This document shows, in pieces, positions 13,620 through 14,690 of a stretch of DNA of 14,690 bases. Source of the DNA: Novosphingobium sp. (lineage in GTDB: Bacteria > Pseudomonadota > Alphaproteobacteria > Sphingomonadales > Sphingomonadaceae); NCBI GenBank assembly GCA_027490345.1, contig JAIXYF010000428.1, positions 1 to 14,690 of the forward strand, read 5' to 3'. The notes under the pieces are model-generated. The model saw nothing but the letters and a program-made list of their open reading frames with translations, had not been told where the DNA came from and did not search any database. The position numbers were made by a program, and so were the translations under genes. The number at the start of each line of letters is the position of its first letter. Position 1 is the first letter of the stretch.

Positions 13620-14510
13620 CTAGCCAACTCCGCTGCCCGATTGCAGGTGAGCTCCAAGGTGCGCGATGAAGGCTTCGATCCGGGCAGGCAGCGCCGGGGT
13701 GGGAGCATGGACGGCATAGATGCCCACATCCTGCGAGCCCTGATAGGCCGCCAGCACGCGCACGAGCGAGCCTGAGGCCAGCGCTTCGTGCACATCCCAG
13801 AGCGAGCGCAGCGCGATGCCGCAGCCGCCCAGTGCCAGTTCGCGCACGACTTCGCTGGAATTGGTGCGCACGTGGCTCTGCCCGGAATGCGTGACGGTGC
13901 CTTCGGGGCCATCAAGCTGCCAGGGCAGCTGGCTGGTGGTAGCCAGAAGGCGGTGGTGGCTCAGGTCTGCCAGCCTGTCAGGCGTGCCGAACTGGGCGAG
14001 ATAGGCTGGCGCGGCGCAGAGCACGCGGTGGCTGGTGCCGAGGCGGTGGCCAGTGAGGCCGGTTCCGATCTTTGCGCCGATGCGGATCGCCAGATCGCAG
14101 CTGCCATCGAGCATATCGGCAAATTCATCCGACAGATCGAGCTGAAGGCGCACGTTTGGGTGCGCGGTGAGGAAGCCGGGCACGTGGGGGACGACATGCA
14201 TCCGCCCGAACGAGGTGGGGGCGTTGACGCGCAACGGGCCGCGCACATGGGTGTGGCGGCCGCTGACGCGTTCTTCGGCGGCCTTGAGCGTGGAGCGCAA
14301 AGGGAGCAGGGCATCGTGCAGATCCTGCCCGGCGGGCGTGAGCGCGAGGCGGCGCGTGGTGCGGTGGACGAGGCGGACGGAGAGCCGTTCCTCCAGCCTG
14401 GCGAGGCGTTTGGACAGCGCGGCGGTAGACGCGCCTGCCGCGCGGGCGGCGGCGGAGATCGAACCGGCTTCAGCGATGGCAAGGAACAGATCGTAATCGG
14501 GATCGAACAT
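13620..14510 (-). CDS. LysR-family transcriptional regulator
   Basis: This 296-residue LTTR has an N-terminal winged helix-turn-helix (about 1-60: DYDLFLAIAEAGSISAAARAAGASTAALSKRLARLEERLSVRLVHRTTRRLALTPAG). The two-lobe effector-binding domain follows (about 90-290), with GPLRVNAPTSFGRMHVVPHVPGFL opening it and GGCGIALRSLWDVHEAL in the second lobe. The ASTAALSKRLARLE recognition region and RTTRRLALT resemble the large CrgA/DmlR-like LTTR group. It diverges from the malate synthase gene, with 97 bp between starts, which is the usual placement of an LTTR and its target, but regulation of glcB is inference only. The ATG at 14510 has a weak ribosome site. The stop faces that of the transpeptidase gene nine bases away; no terminator was seen there. 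Confidence 0.93.
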   Translation of the reverse strand: MFDPDYDLFLAIAEAGSISAAARAAGASTAALSKRLARLEERLSVRLVHRTTRRLALTPAGQDLHDALLPLRSTLKAAEERVSGRHTHVRGPLRVNAPTSFGRMHVVPHVPGFLTAHPNVRLQLDLSDEFADMLDGSCDLAIRIGAKIGTGLTGHRLGTSHRVLCAAPAYLAQFGTPDRLADLSHHRLLATTSQLPWQLDGPEGTVTHSGQSHVRTNSSEVVRELALGGCGIALRSLWDVHEALASGSLVRVLAAYQGSQDVGIYAVHAPTPALPARIEAFIAHLGAHLQSGSGVG

Positions 14511-14543
14511 TGTTAACCTGGCAGAGAAGCTGCATTGAATTAT

Positions 14544-14560
14544 TTCCTTCTACCGGAAGG
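14544..14560. promoter_or_regulatory. possible LysR-type binding box between the LysR gene and glcB
   Basis: TTCC (14544-14547) and GGAA (14555-14558) form an inverted repeat that fits the T-N11-A rule of LTTR sites. CCTTC/GAAGG (14546-14560) is an overlapping dyad. It lies in the divergent spacer, 34 bp before the LysR start and about 50 bp before glcB. Such short matches occur by chance. Confidence 0.3.
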
Positions 14561-14607
14561 CGAGGCAGGGGGATAGGGAGGCGCATCGGATTATGGGAGT
14601 CGGTGCG

Positions 14608-14690
14608 ATGAGCGGATATGTCGAGCGTTCGGGGCTGCAAGTGGCGGCGGTTCTGGCCGAGTTTATCGAGACACGCGCACTGCCGGGTAC
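14608..14690 (+). CDS. glcB: malate synthase G, N-terminal fragment
   Basis: Only the first 27 codons are in the window; the gene runs off the right edge. The opening MSGYVERSGLQVAAVL and AEFIETRALPGT closely match the conserved start of malate synthase G. That enzyme condenses glyoxylate with acetyl-CoA to malate in the glyoxylate pathway. The ATG at 14608 is chosen because GGGAG (14595-14599) stands eight bases upstream and the residue pattern begins there. ATG 14593 in the same frame would add five residues. It diverges from the LysR gene. The fragment is short, but the motif is distinctive. Confidence 0.82.
   Translation, partial: MSGYVERSGLQVAAVLAEFIETRALPG

Overview
This window is a GC-rich stretch of a Gram-negative chromosome. 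The gene content and protein sequences point to an alphaproteobacterium, most likely a sphingomonad (Novosphingobium/Sphingomonas-like). The clearest pointers are the RpoH sequence, an M67 peptidase – RluA-family synthase – RpoH run, and a malate synthase G starting MSGYVERSG. This assignment is inference from sequence resemblance, not a search result. GTG starts are common (rpoH, the SIMPL gene, the VOC gene and the RND pump). I see no rRNA, tRNA, insertion sequence, prophage or CRISPR array.

Positions 1-3596 hold housekeeping genes. A JAMM-type M67 peptidase is cut by the left edge and reads leftward. Reading right are an RluD-type 23S rRNA pseudouridine synthase, the heat-shock sigma factor RpoH, the monofunctional peptidoglycan transglycosylase MtgA and a small ABM-domain monooxygenase. 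The ABM gene and a leftward PP2A-like metallophosphoesterase (3593-4378) end tail to tail on one shared CTAG. A 336-bp gap (4379-4714) holds two hairpins and no convincing gene. After it, a membrane-anchored SIMPL protein and a glyoxalase-I-like VOC enzyme diverge from nearly mirror-image translation starts. A palindromic CCCTCTCCCC/GGGGAGAGGG element separates the VOC gene from the efflux locus.

Positions 6082-12487 form a complete tripartite RND efflux locus. The TetR regulator, lipoprotein adaptor and RND permease read left, the last two with a 4-base GTGA overlap. A NodT/OprM-type outer-membrane factor reads right from the tetR promoter region. Two related 24-bp pseudo-palindromes (ATGAAA…TTTCA) mark the control points. 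One lies in the tetR/OMF divergent promoter; the other lies before the adaptor gene and overlaps the tetR stop codon. The simplest reading is a local TetR repressor controlling both arms of its own pump.

Positions 12579-14690 encode an exported protein with an L,D-transpeptidase (YkuD) domain, a Pro/Ala-rich linker and a C-terminal SPOR-like domain. A convergent LysR regulator follows, and the start of malate synthase G (glcB) diverges from it and runs off the right edge.

I did not find a clearly new biological system. The most interesting items are the twin putative operators of the efflux locus, the transpeptidase–SPOR fusion, and the mirrored start regions of the SIMPL and VOC genes.
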